Positions 17,039 through 26,480 of a stretch of 64,000 nucleotides of DNA are shown piece by piece. Made by a program: the position numbers and the translations under genes. Each line of letters begins with the position of its first letter. The first letter of the stretch is position 1. Source of the stretch: UBA935 sp031555615 (lineage in GTDB: Bacteria > Bacillota > Clostridia > Lachnospirales > Lachnospiraceae); NCBI GenBank assembly GCA_031555615.1, contig JAVBUF010000023.1:6613-70612 (forward strand), read 5' to 3'. Below the pieces are notes generated by a model. That model had not been told where the DNA came from. It was given only the letters and a program-made list of their open reading frames with translations, and made no database searches.

Positions 17039-18013
17039 CTATCTAATTGTTTTTAAGCTTTCTGCAAAAATCTCATCCATTCCTCTGGTACCCGGAATAT
17101 GACCATTGCTTTCTATTCTTTTGAAACTGAGATTGGGATTTCCGCTTGATTCCACAAATACCGAAACTGCCTTCGTACAAGTCACAATATCCGTACCGCC
17201 TTGTAATATTCGATAGGGTACCTTTATATTTTGAAGGGTATCTTCTATATCAATCTGAATTAATTGTTCCCATAAGCTTCTATTTTTCATATAGCCATTT
17301 TTTATTATTGCAACAAAGTCCTTGAAAGTATAATCGGGACCGGTCAGCAAACCCTTGATAAATTTGCCGATGGGCATTTTTCCGCCCGACCTGCTCTGAT
17401 ATCCTTCCGTATATTTACGGATATATGCCGCCATTTTCTTGACATCTTCCTGCTTCGGAACAAAGTCCCTCTTGGTGGTTTGGATTTGCTCCAAATACTG
17501 CCGAGCTTTGCTTGGTATCCGAGCCTGACCAAGCTCTTTGTATACTTCCTCATTAAAAAAAAGATTTTTGATTATTTGCCCATATACCAGCACGTTATCA
17601 ATCAATTCCGGAACCCTTGCTGCCGCTTTGGCCGCCAAAAGCGATCCCCAAGATGTTCCTTGTAAAATCAGCTGGTTGCCGGGAAATTCTTTGTGCAGTT
17701 CCTTTATTAAATCGACCGTCATATCCACATAATTTTCAACTGAAAAACGATCATCGATCACATAATTATTAATGCCGCATCCCAACTGATCCCAATATAC
17801 CATAATGAACCGATCGGTATATTCCGGAAAAAGTCCTCTGCATCCTGCCGAAAAAGGGATCGGCATCCCAGGCCCGCCATGAAGTGTTATCAGCACCGGT
17901 AATGTCCGGTTTTTCCCTTCCAATAGTATCTTCTGTTTATATCCGCCCAATTGGTATATTGCCATTTTTGATACTTGGTTGGTGGCAATAATCGCCTTCC
18001 TTTTTTTATCCAT
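17039..18013 (-). CDS. Alpha/beta hydrolase, proline iminopeptidase-like
   Basis: 324 residues. The oxyanion motif HGGPGMP is near residue 45, DQLGCG near residue 76, and the nucleophile elbow GTSWGS near residue 119. A late Asp (GGTDIV) and His (SNGHIPG) complete the triad. HGGPG with DQLG/RG is typical of proline iminopeptidases and their relatives, which remove N-terminal residues or hydrolyse small esters and amides. No signal peptide. AGGAGG lies before the ATG. Substrate unknown. Confidence 0.85.
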   Translation of the reverse strand: MDKKRKAIIATNQVSKMAIYQLGGYKQKILLEGKNRTLPVLITLHGGPGMPIPFSAGCRGLFPEYTDRFIMVYWDQLGCGINNYVIDDRFSVENYVDMTVDLIKELHKEFPGNQLILQGTSWGSLLAAKAAARVPELIDNVLVYGQIIKNLFFNEEVYKELGQARIPSKARQYLEQIQTTKRDFVPKQEDVKKMAAYIRKYTEGYQSRSGGKMPIGKFIKGLLTGPDYTFKDFVAIIKNGYMKNRSLWEQLIQIDIEDTLQNIKVPYRILQGGTDIVTCTKAVSVFVESSGNPNLSFKRIESNGHIPGTRGMDEIFAESLKTIR

Positions 18014-18082
18014 CCTTTCCTCCTGCTGTACTCTTCTTCAACCACACATTTTTAAAAATTATATCACATCCCCGCTTCAGAG

Positions 18083-18116
18083 AAAAGCCCCTCTCACAGT
18101 TGTTTGTAAGAGGGGC
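18083..18116 (-). terminator. Intrinsic terminator of the ABC exporter operon
   Basis: GCCCCTCTTACA pairs with TGTGAGAGGGGC and is followed by TTTT on the minus strand, directly after the stop of the exporter gene at 18123. Confidence 0.85.
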
Positions 18117-18122
18117 ATAAAT

Positions 18123-19910
18123 TTATTTCGCTTCCAAAAAATCATATTGGGACATATAAAGTTCATGATAAAGTCCCTTTTTCTCCATCAATACTTCATG
18201 ATTGCCCATTTCCTGAATCTGCCCTTTTTCCACATAAAGAATACAGTCGGCATTCTTGATGGTGGACAGTCGGTGGGCGATGATAAAGGAGGTTCTGCCC
18301 CGGAGCAATCGCGCCAGACCTTCCTGCAGCAGAATTTCCGTTTCGGTATCAATACTGGAGGTTGCTTCATCCAGAATCAGTATCTTCGGATCAGCCAATA
18401 AGGCTCTGGCAAAGGAGATCAATTGCCTCTGCCCGGCTGACAATCTGGTTCCCCGCTCATTTACCTCCGTGTCATAACCATTTTCCATGGTCATGATAAA
18501 ATCATGGGCACAAACCGTTTTAGCTGCTGCAATTACCTGCTCATCGGTGGCTTCCCGGTTTCCGTAACGGATATTGTCAGCAATGGTGCCGGAAAAGATA
18601 AAGCTGTCCTGCAGCATGACCCCCATCTGTTTCCGTAGGGATTTGATGGTAACAGTGTTAATATCGATACCATCAATCAATAGCTGTCCGGAATCCAGAT
18701 TATAAAAGCGGCTGAGAAGATTGATAATGGTAGATTTACCGGCTCCGGTGGGTCCTACAATGGCAAAGGTTTCACCGGCCTTTACCTTAAAGTTAATTCC
18801 GTTTAAAATCCGTACCCCGTCCTCATAGCTGAAGACTACATCCTTAAATTCCACCTCTCCCTTAATCACCGGCATCGCAGCCGCACCTTCCGCATCCTTC
18901 ACCTCTACCGGCTCATCGATAGTTTCAAAAATCCTTTCCAGATAAGACATGGCCGTCAGCAGGGAATTATAAAAACCCGCCAGGGTATTGATAGGTGCCC
19001 AGAAGCGGCCGATATAGGCGGTAAATAAAATCAGGGTTCCGGTGGTCAGGGTATCCCCGCCGGAGATCCAGTTGACCCCCAATATATAAATAATCGCCGT
19101 GGTCCATGTGGAAATATTATCCACTGCCGGCCATAAAACAAAGTTCAGCTTCACCGCTTCCATCCAGGCCTGACTGTAATTATTGGATAAGTGGTTGAAA
19201 ATACGGATATTTTCCTGCTCCCGGACAAAGCTCTGGGTTACCCGGATACCGTTCATGCTCTCCGCAATATAAGCATTCAAATTAGAAGATTTATTGCTCA
19301 AAATCTGCCAGGCCCGGCGCTGCTTCCTTTTAATGATAAAAACCACTGCCATCAATAACGGCAGGCCCACCAGACAGACCAATGTCAGTCTGACATCATA
19401 TGCAAACATAAAGCCAATGATAAAAAATAAGCTGCACAGATCGGTAATGGTATTCACGATACCGTTGCTTAACAGATCACTTAAGCTGTTGACGTAATTC
19501 ACCACCCGCACCTGAATCTTGCCATGGGGACGGTCATCATAATAGGAAAAAGGCAGTTCCTGCAAATGGTTAAAAATATCGCTTCTGATTTGATGGATAA
19601 TCCCCTGCCCCACCCTGGAGGTCAAGGTTATCTTCAGCCGGATGCCTATTACAATAACAAAATTGATCATCAGAAACAATACACTGATCCAGACAATGCC
19701 GCGGATATTTTTGTCTACAATATAGACATCCATGATTTGTTTTAATATTACCGGTGTCAGCATCCCTAAAGCACTGGAAATCAACATAATAAAAATCGTA
19801 ATCCCCATGTCTTTACGGTAGGGCTTGACATAACCCAGAAGACGCTTCAAGTGGACCATGCTGAATTCCGTGTCCAGTGTTTCATCAATCTCTACTTTAT
19901 TCCTTGCCAC
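18123..19910 (-). CDS. ABC exporter half-transporter, intact ATPase subunit
   Basis: 595 residues: six-helix ABC membrane domain (about 35-320) and a C-terminal ATPase. Walker A is GPTGAGKST, the signature LSAGQRQ and Walker B ILILDEATSSID, with the catalytic Glu present. Its start overlaps the stop of the partner gene by 19 bp, the usual sign of a heterodimeric exporter. Such pairs (for example BmrCD, LmrCD) export drugs, lipids or peptides. The partner has an altered Walker B, so this subunit supplies the competent catalytic Glu. Substrate unknown; the divergent AraC gene may regulate it. Confidence 0.93.
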   Translation of the reverse strand: MARNKVEIDETLDTEFSMVHLKRLLGYVKPYRKDMGITIFIMLISSALGMLTPVILKQIMDVYIVDKNIRGIVWISVLFLMINFVIVIGIRLKITLTSRVGQGIIHQIRSDIFNHLQELPFSYYDDRPHGKIQVRVVNYVNSLSDLLSNGIVNTITDLCSLFFIIGFMFAYDVRLTLVCLVGLPLLMAVVFIIKRKQRRAWQILSNKSSNLNAYIAESMNGIRVTQSFVREQENIRIFNHLSNNYSQAWMEAVKLNFVLWPAVDNISTWTTAIIYILGVNWISGGDTLTTGTLILFTAYIGRFWAPINTLAGFYNSLLTAMSYLERIFETIDEPVEVKDAEGAAAMPVIKGEVEFKDVVFSYEDGVRILNGINFKVKAGETFAIVGPTGAGKSTIINLLSRFYNLDSGQLLIDGIDINTVTIKSLRKQMGVMLQDSFIFSGTIADNIRYGNREATDEQVIAAAKTVCAHDFIMTMENGYDTEVNERGTRLSAGQRQLISFARALLADPKILILDEATSSIDTETEILLQEGLARLLRGRTSFIIAHRLSTIKNADCILYVEKGQIQEMGNHEVLMEKKGLYHELYMSQYDFLEAK

Positions 19911-21664
19911 TTGGATGCACCTCCTTTGTCGTTTTTAATACGGTTGAACTCACCATATTGGTGATTAAATACTTTATGATAATAACCTTCCTGATTTAAC
20001 AATTCATCGTGGGTTCCTGATTCCACGATCTGACCATCCTCCAGTACCAGTATGATATCGGCATCCTTGATAGAAGATATCCGGTGAGCAATCATAAACA
20101 CTGTCCGGTCTCCTCCCAAATGCTGCAGGGAATCCTGAATAATAGATTCGGTTTCCATATCCACAGCTGATGTGGTATCATCCAAAACCACAATAGAAGG
20201 ATCTTTAAGTAAGGCCCTGGCCAGAGAAATACGCTGTTTCTGTCCGCCGGACAAACCGATCCCCCGCTCCCCCACCACGGTATCATATTTTTCCGGCATC
20301 TTCATAATGAAATCATCGGCATTGGCGATCCTGGCTGCTTCCTGCACCTGTTCAAAGGAACATCCGGGATTGCCATAGGCGATATTGCCTTCAATGGTAT
20401 CGGAAAACAGAAAAACATCCTGCATGGCCATCCCGATATTGCTTCGCAGGCAATATAAGTCATAATTCTTCAGATTCACCCGGTCAATCAGGATATCACC
20501 ATCCGTCGGGTCGTAAAAACGGCACAGCAGGTTCATCAAGGTGGATTTACCGGAGCCGGTAGCCCCAATAATACCGACAGTCTGTCCCGGTTCAATCTTA
20601 AAACTGACATCCTTCAGTATGGCATCATCCTCGGCCGTATAGGAAACATGGCGGAATTCCACCCCGCCTTTGAGCTTGGGAATGGCATAAGGGCCTTCCA
20701 GCTCCTTGATGTTAGGCTCCACATCAATGGTGGCATATATTTTTTCTACCGAGGTCACAAAACGCTGATAATCATTAGCCAGCCAGCCGGCCATACGCAG
20801 GGGGTTGTTCAGCATCCACAGATAACCGTTGACCATAACCAGATCACCCAGAGATATCATATCCTGAATGACCATAATGCCTCCCACCAGGTACAGGATT
20901 ACGGTAGAGATACTGGCAAAAAACTCAAATACCGGTACATATTTTTTCCAGATACCGGCAGCCGCCAGTTCGGAATTCCGATACGCATCATTTTCTTTGT
21001 TAAATTTTTCAATTTCGTAGTCTTCTTTGGCAAAAGCCTTGACCACCCGATTGCCGCTGACATTTTCCTGAACGAAAGCATTCAAACTGGAAAACTGCTG
21101 CCGGATCTTTTGAAAAGCCGGTTTAATGGCTTTTAACTGCTTCCCGGTGGTCAGTGCCGTCAGAGGCACTACCGCAATCAAACAAAGGGCTAACCGGTAA
21201 TCTACTGTAAAAATCATCACGATGGCGATCAGAAACAATAATATATTTTCATAAATATTATAGATGACAAAGGCCACAAAATGCCGGATGGCTTCCATGT
21301 CACCGGTTTGTCTGGACATCAGATCGCCGGTGCGGTTCTTATTATAAAAAGCAAAATCCTGCTCCAGTAACCGACGGTAAACATAATCCCGCATGTTAAA
21401 CAGCAAATCCTGGGAAGAACGCTCGAACAAATAAAGATACAAATATTTCACCACCGAACGGAAGATGGTGACCACAATAAAAATAATGATCAGCCTGGGC
21501 AGCAACCCATACTGTCCCCCTTTCACCACATCGTCAATGATGATACCGGATATCTTGGGATTGATAATGGTACACAAAGAAGATACCGTTACCAAAATCA
21601 ATGCGAATACGATCCGCATCCGGTATTTTTTTAAAAACGAAAAGAACCATTGCATAGCAGTCAT
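19892..21664 (-). CDS. ABC exporter half-transporter, degenerate ATPase subunit
   Basis: 590 residues: membrane domain (about 15-310), then the ATPase with Walker A GATGSGKST, signature LSGGQKQR and Walker B VVLDDTTSAVD. Asp stands where Glu is normally the catalytic base. In heterodimeric exporters one site is naturally degenerate, and this is the candidate. It is the first gene of the two-gene operon, preceded by GGAGGAAACCC. It diverges from an AraC-type regulator 152 bp away. Confidence 0.93.
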   Translation of the reverse strand: MTAMQWFFSFLKKYRMRIVFALILVTVSSLCTIINPKISGIIIDDVVKGGQYGLLPRLIIIFIVVTIFRSVVKYLYLYLFERSSQDLLFNMRDYVYRRLLEQDFAFYNKNRTGDLMSRQTGDMEAIRHFVAFVIYNIYENILLFLIAIVMIFTVDYRLALCLIAVVPLTALTTGKQLKAIKPAFQKIRQQFSSLNAFVQENVSGNRVVKAFAKEDYEIEKFNKENDAYRNSELAAAGIWKKYVPVFEFFASISTVILYLVGGIMVIQDMISLGDLVMVNGYLWMLNNPLRMAGWLANDYQRFVTSVEKIYATIDVEPNIKELEGPYAIPKLKGGVEFRHVSYTAEDDAILKDVSFKIEPGQTVGIIGATGSGKSTLMNLLCRFYDPTDGDILIDRVNLKNYDLYCLRSNIGMAMQDVFLFSDTIEGNIAYGNPGCSFEQVQEAARIANADDFIMKMPEKYDTVVGERGIGLSGGQKQRISLARALLKDPSIVVLDDTTSAVDMETESIIQDSLQHLGGDRTVFMIAHRISSIKDADIILVLEDGQIVESGTHDELLNQEGYYHKVFNHQYGEFNRIKNDKGGASKWQGIK

Positions 21665-21743
21665 GGGTTTCCTCCTCCAGAATTTACTCTCCGACCTTCA
21701 ATTATAATCTAAAAAAAGGAAAAGAAAATGTATATTTTTATGC

Positions 21744-21772
21744 TTACCATGTAGTATCTTGTGTGTTATAAT
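21744..21772 (+). promoter_or_regulatory. Promoter of the AraC-type regulator
   Basis: An extended -10, TGTTATAAT (TATAAT at 21767-21772), has a weak TTACCA 17 bp upstream. The coding start lies 45 bp downstream after AAGGAG. Confidence 0.5.
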
Positions 21773-21816
21773 TTTAAGTGAAATGTTTTACTAAAGTCTA
21801 ATTTAAGGAGTGCTCT

Positions 21817-22686
21817 ATGTGCGACACCCATTTCGATATTACTCACAGCGATCTGAACCCCACTGTTTACTTTGCTTCCAAATGCAAGGCTGTGAACAAC
21901 AGTCCTTATCATGCCCACGACGATTTTGCTGAACTGACCTTTATCCTTTCGGGCAAAGGTCTTTATGAAGTGGAAGGAAATCTGTATGAAATCCAGGAAG
22001 GTGATGTGATCGTCTGCAATCCCGGTGTCCGCCACCGCAATATTGTTGTTAATAAAAATGAACCCACCGTGGAATTTTACACCGGTTTTTCCGGTTTTCA
22101 TTTTAAACAGATGCCCCCCAACTGTATCTGCCTGCGGGACAATGGCTATATTATGAAATTGTCGGGTACCACCAAATCAGAGATTTTCAAGAGTTGTTAT
22201 GAAATGGTGGCCGAAAACGAAGATAATCAGTTGGGTAAATATTTTATGCTAAAGGCTCATCTGATTCGGATATTGCTGCTGATGGTACGTGAAATCATAG
22301 AAGCCCCCGAGCAACAGCAAAAAGGCTGTATTTTTGAAAATCATAATAAGAATTATGCCGTCAAACGCATTATCAATTACCTGACAGAAAACTATGAAGA
22401 CAAGATTTCCCTGGACCAGATTGCCCACAATATGTACTTAAGTCCGGTTTATGTTTCCCAGATCTTTAAGGAAGAAACCGGTGAATCACCCATTAATTAC
22501 CTGATTAAAATCAGAATGCAAAAAGCGAAGTCCCTGCTGGAAGCTTCGCCTGATAATAGTATTAAAAATATTGCCAATAACGTCGGATACGCAGATGTTT
22601 ATCATTTCAGCAAATTGTTTAAAAAACATTATGGGGTATCACCCCAATATTACCGCAAGGAATATCTGGAAAAGATCAGCGTTTGA
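21817..22686 (+). CDS. AraC-family regulator with cupin sensor domain
   Basis: 289 residues. The N-terminal half (about 15-110) is an AraC-type cupin, with the GKGLYEVEG, GDVIVCNPG and VRHRN pattern that often binds a sugar. The C-terminal 100 residues hold two helix-turn-helix motifs (LDQIAHNMYLSPVYVSQIFK and IKNIANNVGYADVYHFSKLF) and end with the usual GVSPQYYRK. It diverges from the ABC exporter, which is the simplest target. AAGGAG lies 6 nt before the ATG. The ligand is unknown. Confidence 0.93.
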   Translation: MCDTHFDITHSDLNPTVYFASKCKAVNNSPYHAHDDFAELTFILSGKGLYEVEGNLYEIQEGDVIVCNPGVRHRNIVVNKNEPTVEFYTGFSGFHFKQMPPNCICLRDNGYIMKLSGTTKSEIFKSCYEMVAENEDNQLGKYFMLKAHLIRILLLMVREIIEAPEQQQKGCIFENHNKNYAVKRIINYLTENYEDKISLDQIAHNMYLSPVYVSQIFKEETGESPINYLIKIRMQKAKSLLEASPDNSIKNIANNVGYADVYHFSKLFKKHYGVSPQYYRKEYLEKISV

Positions 22687-22704
22687 TGTATTTATTTATG
22701 ATTG

Positions 22705-23013
22705 CTATATGATAAGTTCCAATAAAAACACCACCACACAGGCCCCACCTGCCACCTTAAACAGACTGCCGCCCCGATAAGCGATCAGCACCGCGGTAAC
22801 AAATCCTGCCAGTCCTGACCAGACGCTGGCGGTCGCCGACAGTATCGCCGGAAAAGTCATCACTGCCAATGTCACATAAGGAACATAATGTAAAAAAGAG
22901 CGGATGGTGGTATTCTTGATTTCTTTCCGGATCAATGTCAAAGGCAGGGAACGAACCAAATAGGTCACTACCGACATCACCAGTATATATATGTAGATAT
23001 TATTCTGCATCAC
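22705..23013 (-). CDS. azlD: AzlD-like branched-chain amino acid transport subunit
   Basis: 102 residues, four predicted membrane segments. The LVRSLPLTLI segment and YVPYVTLAVMTFPAI resemble AzlD. AzlD works with AzlC to export branched-chain amino acids or analogues. The start overlaps the azlC stop by 14 bp, so translation is coupled. Confidence 0.88.
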   Translation of the reverse strand: MMQNNIYIYILVMSVVTYLVRSLPLTLIRKEIKNTTIRSFLHYVPYVTLAVMTFPAILSATASVWSGLAGFVTAVLIAYRGGSLFKVAGGACVVVFLLELII

Positions 23014-23734
23014 ATTCCTCCCCTTTCACCGGAAATAAAACAGCTGCCGCACCGGCAATCAATACCGTCAGCAGAATAATCCGAAAGCCCGATGAAATTT
23101 CCCGCAGCAGCGGCAGCTTGGCAAATAACAGGCTGCAAAGCATGGACACGGCAATCAGTCCGGCAAAAATCTTATTTCCTCTGGCCGGCGGCATAATTAC
23201 CGCAATAAACATCCCATACAAGGCCACCCCAAAAGCACTTAATATTCGCGTCGGAAGGGCATTACCGGTAATCACTCCAAAAAAGGTGCCGCCCCCCCAG
23301 CCCAATGCCGCAAAAGCCATTACCCCATAGGTATAAAAAGGATGCAGTTTCCCTTCTACTGCAATGGATACGCCAAATACTTCATCGGTAATATCCCCTG
23401 CCAGAAATAATCGATGAACAAAAGGCAGATCCGCCGGCAGCTTCTGGCTCAAGGCACAGGACATCAGGAAATAGCGGATATTGATCACCAATTGAGTTAC
23501 TGCAAGTTCCAGATAAGAAGCTCCCGCCCCAATTAATCCGATGGCGGCAAATTGCCCTGCCGACGTATAGTTGGTTACCGACATCAAAGTTGCCTGAAAA
23601 GCAGTCAAGCCGATTTTTTTGGCGGCTATGCCTAACGTAAATGATACCGCAAAATACCCTAAGAAAATGGGGAAACCATCCCGAAATCCTCGCTTGAACC
23701 AAATCCCTTTATCTTTCATAACATTCTCTTTCAT
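23000..23734 (-). CDS. azlC: AzlC-like branched-chain amino acid exporter subunit
   Basis: 244 residues with multiple membrane segments. The motifs GFPIFLGYFAVSFTLGI, SVTNYTSAGQFA and INIRYFLMSCALS are diagnostic of the AzlC family. It forms the exporter with AzlD, encoded directly downstream with overlap. The start at 23734 or the ATG five codons later are both possible; neither has a strong ribosome site. The closest opposite-strand promoter belongs to the small membrane protein at 23861. Confidence 0.9.
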   Translation of the reverse strand: MKENVMKDKGIWFKRGFRDGFPIFLGYFAVSFTLGIAAKKIGLTAFQATLMSVTNYTSAGQFAAIGLIGAGASYLELAVTQLVINIRYFLMSCALSQKLPADLPFVHRLFLAGDITDEVFGVSIAVEGKLHPFYTYGVMAFAALGWGGGTFFGVITGNALPTRILSAFGVALYGMFIAVIMPPARGNKIFAGLIAVSMLCSLLFAKLPLLREISSGFRIILLTVLIAGAAAVLFPVKGEECDAE

Positions 23735-23801
23735 TAAATATCTATTTTTAATGCCAAATCAAAAATCAGCACATCAAATAGTATACAATAAGACTTTTAG
23801 G

Positions 23802-23830
23802 TTTTCAATCAGAACAAATTGTGATATAGT
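23802..23830 (+). promoter_or_regulatory. Promoter of the small membrane protein gene
   Basis: TTTTCA (23802-23807) and TATAGT (23825-23830) with 17-bp spacing and an upstream TG two bases before the -10. The start codon lies 31 bp downstream. Confidence 0.5.
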
Positions 23831-23860
23831 AAGGTCAAATAAAAAAGGAAAGAAATCATT

Positions 23861-24067
23861 ATGAAAAAAACACCTAAACAAATTGCTGCTATTATCTGTG
23901 TTGTTCTGCTGGTTGCTCTTTATGTGGGAACCTTTATCGTTGCCTGCCTGGACTTGCCTGATAAGGGACATATGTTTGCCGCCTGCCTGGTGGCTACTGT
24001 CGGCCTGCCGATCCTGCTGTGGATCTGTATCTGGTCTATGGGCAAACTCAAGCGGAAGGAAGATTAA
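23861..24067 (+). CDS. Small two-helix membrane protein
   Basis: 68 residues with two membrane segments (about 8-28 and 38-59), a short charged loop and a positively charged C-terminus (KLKRKED). AAAGGAAAG precedes the ATG. It has its own promoter. Its last 20 bp overlap the 3' end of the convergent LysR gene. No recognised family; function unknown. Confidence 0.7.
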   Translation: MKKTPKQIAAIICVVLLVALYVGTFIVACLDLPDKGHMFAACLVATVGLPILLWICIWSMGKLKRKED

Positions 24068-24941
24068 GCATTTCCAGAAAATTTCGGGCCGCCGCCGAAA
24101 GCGGATTCCCGGTATGGGTAACTACGCAAAACTGCCGCTTGGGAATAATCTTATTAAACCGCAATTCAAACAGCTTGCCTGATTCCAGATATTCTTTGGC
24201 AAATTCCTTCATAACGCTGCCAACCCCCAGATTCCGCAAAGCAAACTGCACGATCAGATCACTGTTGGCCAGTTCAAATTCCGGATGGATTTCCACGCCG
24301 TTTTTACGCAGGAAATAATCCATATAGGAACGAGTACTGGTTCTTTTTTCTAATGTAATCAAGGGCAGGCTTTCCAACTCCTGTAAATCCAGCATGCGGT
24401 TTTTATATTGAATAAACTTACGTCCTGCCACAAAAACATCTTCTATTTCTTTTACCTCAACAGACCTTATCCACTGTTTTCCCTCAAAAGGTGCGCTTAC
24501 TACCCCGAAATCAATGCTTCCCCCCTGTAATAACATCAGGGTTTCCGGTGTCGGGGCATTGCTGACCTGCACTTTGATATCCGGATATTTCTCATGATAT
24601 TTCTCCAGAAAAGGCAGCAGGTAATACTGCAGGGTCATATCACTGGCTCCGATCCGCAGCTCCCCCAGTTCCAGATTCAGCATCTTCTTCAGCTTCTGCT
24701 CCCCCAGTTCCATCTGTTCATATCCCTTTGAAATATAATCAAATAAAAGAGCTCCTTCCTGTGTCAGGCGAACTCCCTTGGATGCCCGTATAAACAGTCT
24801 GGTGCCGACATTGCTCTCCAACTGCTTGATGGACTGACTGACTGCCGGCTGGGAAATGGACAGTTTTTCTGCCGCCACCGTGAGGCTGCCATGTTTGGCT
24901 ACATAATAAAATACTTTATAATATTCCAGATTGCTGATCAT
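24048..24941 (-). CDS. LysR-family transcriptional regulator
   Basis: 297 residues. The N-terminal winged helix (about 1-60, with TVAAEKLSISQPAVSQSIKQLE) is the LysR signature and is followed by the effector-binding periplasmic-like domain (about 88-290). Effector unknown. The C-terminus overlaps the small membrane protein gene on the opposite strand. The nearest transporter is azlCD, 1 kb away and on the same strand; LysR regulators of azl operons are known elsewhere, so that is a possible target. Confidence 0.92.
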   Translation of the reverse strand: MISNLEYYKVFYYVAKHGSLTVAAEKLSISQPAVSQSIKQLESNVGTRLFIRASKGVRLTQEGALLFDYISKGYEQMELGEQKLKKMLNLELGELRIGASDMTLQYYLLPFLEKYHEKYPDIKVQVSNAPTPETLMLLQGGSIDFGVVSAPFEGKQWIRSVEVKEIEDVFVAGRKFIQYKNRMLDLQELESLPLITLEKRTSTRSYMDYFLRKNGVEIHPEFELANSDLIVQFALRNLGVGSVMKEFAKEYLESGKLFELRFNKIIPKRQFCVVTHTGNPLSAAARNFLEMLNLPSA

Positions 24942-24967
24942 CCTGCACCTCTCCTGTATGGCTTACT

Positions 24968-26266
24968 TTATATAAACATTGCCATATATAACGGCAATAC
25001 AATTTTTTTATCATTCACCCCAACATTACCTGAAATGAGTTTATAGCCACAAGGAATATCCTCCCTTTTCAGCATTTCATTCAGTGAAACGGTGGAACCG
25101 TTATTTGTCTTCACCTCCACTGGAATCACCTGCGCATTTCCGGTAATCAGGAACTCCATCTCTATCGAGCCCTTTTGGGAACGGAAATAGTGTAACTGGT
25201 ATCCGCGCTTTACCAACATATCTGCAACTAAATTTTCATAAATTCCGCCCTTCACATCTCCCGTCAATGTGTCATTGATAATAGCCATCTTCATATCAAA
25301 TCCATACATGGCTACCAGAAGACCAATATCCGATACATACAATTTATACTGATCACTTTTTTCATATGCATTTAACGGAAATTGGGGTGCTGATACATTA
25401 TAGCAAAGATGTACGAGATTTGAGTCTCTTAGCCACTCAATGCTATTTTCATATTTTCTTGCAGATGTCTTTTTTTCCACCACTGAAAACTGAAATTTTT
25501 TGTTTTCCTTTGCCAGCTGTTTGGGAATTGACATGTAGCAATTTTTCACCTTTGGTTTCTCGGTATTAGAAGCATAGTTGAAAATATCCTCCATATAACT
25601 GTCTAAGATTCTCTGCTGCTGCTCCCATACTTCGCCAAAATGCTTGTTTACGACAAATCTATTTACAACGGCTGGCATTCCACCTATTGTAATATATTCC
25701 CTTAGATGCTTCATCATTGTTTCATGAACCGCCTGGGGGATTTTGTGAGGTTTTTCAAAATATTCCCTTAAATCTTCAATGGCTTCTGCCTGATAACCGA
25801 TTGCCCATAGATATTCTTCAAAATCAAGGGCGTGCATAATAATCTGCGTTTCATATCCCACCGGAATCGATACTACTTCTCGATAATTTATACCTAAAAG
25901 TGAACCTGATGCGATCACATCATATCGGTCATCCAATGCTAAAAATTTCAATGCAGTACGGGCACTAGGACACATTTGTATTTCATCAAGAAAAATAAGT
26001 GTGTCTTTTGTCACATATTTTGTTTGCGGCAAAACTAATGTAATCCTTTTATATATTTCTTCTGCTGATAAATCACCGCTGAAAATATCTATAAACTGCG
26101 GGAATTCAATAAAGTTAATATAAATATAGCTGCTATAATTTTTCTTGCCGAAATAATCAATAATATATGTTTTTCCGATTTGCCGCGCACCCTTTACCAA
26201 TAGGCATTCTTGAGCTTTATTATTCTTCCATTCCATCAAAGTACTATAAAATTTACGTTTTAACAT
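24968..26266 (-). CDS. AAA-family ATPase with DUF4143 C-terminus (2)
   Basis: 432 residues. Walker A is GARQIGKTY near residue 27 and Walker B LIFLDEIQ near residue 89, followed by IASGSLLG. The C-terminal DUF4143 block includes IEMEFLITGNA and VIPVEVKTNN, the PD-(D/E)XK-like core. It belongs to the same broad family as the gene at 12627 but shares little identity, so it is not a recent duplicate. The ATG at 26266 after TAGGTGAG is preferred to a GTG three codons upstream. Role unknown. The gene and its flank are AT-richer than carB. Confidence 0.87.
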   Translation of the reverse strand: MLKRKFYSTLMEWKNNKAQECLLVKGARQIGKTYIIDYFGKKNYSSYIYINFIEFPQFIDIFSGDLSAEEIYKRITLVLPQTKYVTKDTLIFLDEIQMCPSARTALKFLALDDRYDVIASGSLLGINYREVVSIPVGYETQIIMHALDFEEYLWAIGYQAEAIEDLREYFEKPHKIPQAVHETMMKHLREYITIGGMPAVVNRFVVNKHFGEVWEQQQRILDSYMEDIFNYASNTEKPKVKNCYMSIPKQLAKENKKFQFSVVEKKTSARKYENSIEWLRDSNLVHLCYNVSAPQFPLNAYEKSDQYKLYVSDIGLLVAMYGFDMKMAIINDTLTGDVKGGIYENLVADMLVKRGYQLHYFRSQKGSIEMEFLITGNAQVIPVEVKTNNGSTVSLNEMLKREDIPCGYKLISGNVGVNDKKIVLPLYMAMFI

Positions 26267-26412
26267 TATTCTCACCTATAATCTGTTTCCAATAACAATA
26301 ACATATTATGGCATCATGGTCAATTAATATGCATATTTTAGGGCATCAAAAAATATTTTTTTGCATATTTTTATTGTTATTTAAACTTCTAAATGCATAT
26401 TTTTCTGTATAC

Positions 26413-26452
26413 AAAAACAGAGACTGCACCGCATCACAATACAATCTCTGTT
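26413..26452 (-). terminator. Intrinsic terminator after carB
   Basis: AACAGAGATTG pairs with CAGTCTCTGTT and is followed by a T-run on the minus strand, about 30 bp past the carB stop. Confidence 0.8.
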
Positions 26453-26480
26453 CCACTTCAAATATTAATGGTTCATAATC